Assembly (NCBI RefSeq): GCF_000337175.1
Contig: NZ_AOIJ01000063.1
Span: 17,373-81,372 of the forward strand
Direction: 5' to 3'
From: Natrinema gari JCM 14663
GTDB lineage: Archaea; Halobacteriota; Halobacteria; Halobacteriales; Natrialbaceae
Length of the DNA: 64,000 bases
Shown: piece after piece, positions 63,444 through 64,000 of the stretch
Layout: each line of letters starts with the position of its first letter
Numbering within the stretch: the stretch's first letter is position 1
Notes under the pieces: generated by a model
What the model was told of the DNA's origin: nothing
Seen by the model: the letters and a program-made list of their open reading frames with translations, nothing else
Database searches by the model: none
Made by a program: the position numbers and the translations under genes

Positions 63444-63869
63444 TTACATCTCGAGCAGTTCGTTGATGATAACGACTGCCTCGCCGTCGATGACCGTCTC
63501 GTCGGTCTCATCGACGACCCTCGTGTGCAACCGATAGCGGTCGCCACCGAGGGCTTCGACGATCTCGCACTCCGCCGTGACTCTCCCGCTGATCCGGACC
63601 GGACCCGTGAACTCGAGAGTCTGGGAGAGGGAGACCGTCACGCCGAGGAGTCGGGCCAGCGCGGCGCTGATCGTCCCGGCTACGAGCATGCCGTGGGCGA
63701 TCCGGTCGCCGAACTGGGTGTCCGCGGCGAAGTCCGGCTCGAGGTGGAGACGGTTGGTGTCGACGGAGACCTGTGCGAACGCGGTCACATCGGTGTCCGC
63801 GATCGGCTTACTGAATCGAACGTAATCGCCGACGCCAAGCGAGTCGTAGTCGTCGGTCGAACGCTCCAT
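63444..63869 (-). CDS. MaoC-type hot-dog (R)-enoyl-CoA hydratase
   Basis: Encodes 141 aa. The hydratase-2 motif is visible: Asp in SVDTNRLHLEPDFA and His, followed by FGDRIAHGMLVAGTIS. These match the catalytic Asp/His pair of MaoC/PhaJ proteins. It should hydrate enoyl-CoA to (R)-3-hydroxyacyl-CoA, in fatty-acid degradation or polyhydroxyalkanoate supply. The ATG at 63867-63869 sits 44 nt from the left end of the next IS copy. Confidence 0.88.
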   Translation of the reverse strand: MERSTDDYDSLGVGDYVRFSKPIADTDVTAFAQVSVDTNRLHLEPDFAADTQFGDRIAHGMLVAGTISAALARLLGVTVSLSQTLEFTGPVRISGRVTAECEIVEALGGDRYRLHTRVVDETDETVIDGEAVVIINELLEM

Positions 63870-63912
63870 GACCTAGGTGTCGTCACCGAACGAGACTTCG
63901 GCGGTCGGCGAC

Positions 63913-64000
63913 GGCGCTGTTTCGTTAAGCGTGAAAAGTGAGGCGGCACGATTTTGTGGTGCCTATGCCAAAAATCGACCGCCTCAGCGGGTGTAGCGAC
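63913..64000 (+). mobile_element. left end of another IS6-family element
   Basis: Matches the element at 59530 over the first 88 nt, with a few substitutions; left end GGCGCTGTTTCGTTAAGCGT. It continues past the right window edge. Confidence 0.85.
63965..64000 (+). CDS. IS6-family transposase, N-terminal fragment
   Basis: Only 12 codons are in the window (MPKIDRLSGCSD). They match the start of the pseudogene transposase at 59582. This copy has no stop in the visible part, and whether it is intact lies beyond the edge. Confidence 0.75.
   Translation, partial: MPKIDRLSGCSD

Overview
The window is a stretch of haloarchaeal chromosome. It has high GC, proteins rich in Asp and Glu, TATA boxes about 26 nt upstream of start codons (leaderless transcripts), Tat-type lipoproteins and many small families known only from Halobacteria. 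The gene complement fits the Natrialbales (Natrinema/Haloterrigena-like), but I cannot fix the genus from sequence alone.

Layout. 1-9 kb: tail of a MeaB-type GTPase, an alpha/beta hydrolase, a DUF35/thiolase pair, an M42 aminopeptidase, a DASS anion symporter and a CtaA-CtaB fusion for haem A synthesis. 9-18 kb: a DUF3267 membrane peptidase, a PadR regulator, an acyl-CoA dehydrogenase, an AMP-binding acyl-CoA ligase, a squalene-synthase-like enzyme and membrane proteins. 18-25 kb: an aldolase-FBPase gluconeogenic operon, a Tat-exported chymotrypsin-like protein and a PH-domain pair.

25.4-28.4 kb is the most notable region: an orc1/cdc6 gene, an HD-domain gene and a cluster of repeats (core TTTCAGTCTGAAC followed by a G-run) that look like Origin Recognition Boxes, beside AT-rich DNA. 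This is probably a replication origin. Glutamate dehydrogenase follows.

29-58 kb is mostly housekeeping: a RIO-like kinase, a GlmU-like enzyme, a nitrilase, an AbrB-PhoU protein, an NAD-kinase-like protein, a CinA-type domain, the queDEC operon for 7-deazaguanine synthesis, MobA, NosL, an Lrp regulator, KorAB, AroC, Hsp20 with a hidden coupled small gene, cysteine synthase, a RecA-like ATPase and the archaeal lipid prenyltransferase.

58.9-63.4 kb is a low-density accessory island directly downstream of tRNA-Arg(TCG). It holds overlapping small zinc-finger-type genes cut by a decayed IS6-family element, an AT-rich glycosyltransferase, a tyrosine-recombinase fragment, a GAP-family membrane protein and a short internally deleted derivative of the same IS. 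A further copy of the IS begins at the right edge, after a MaoC-type hydratase gene.
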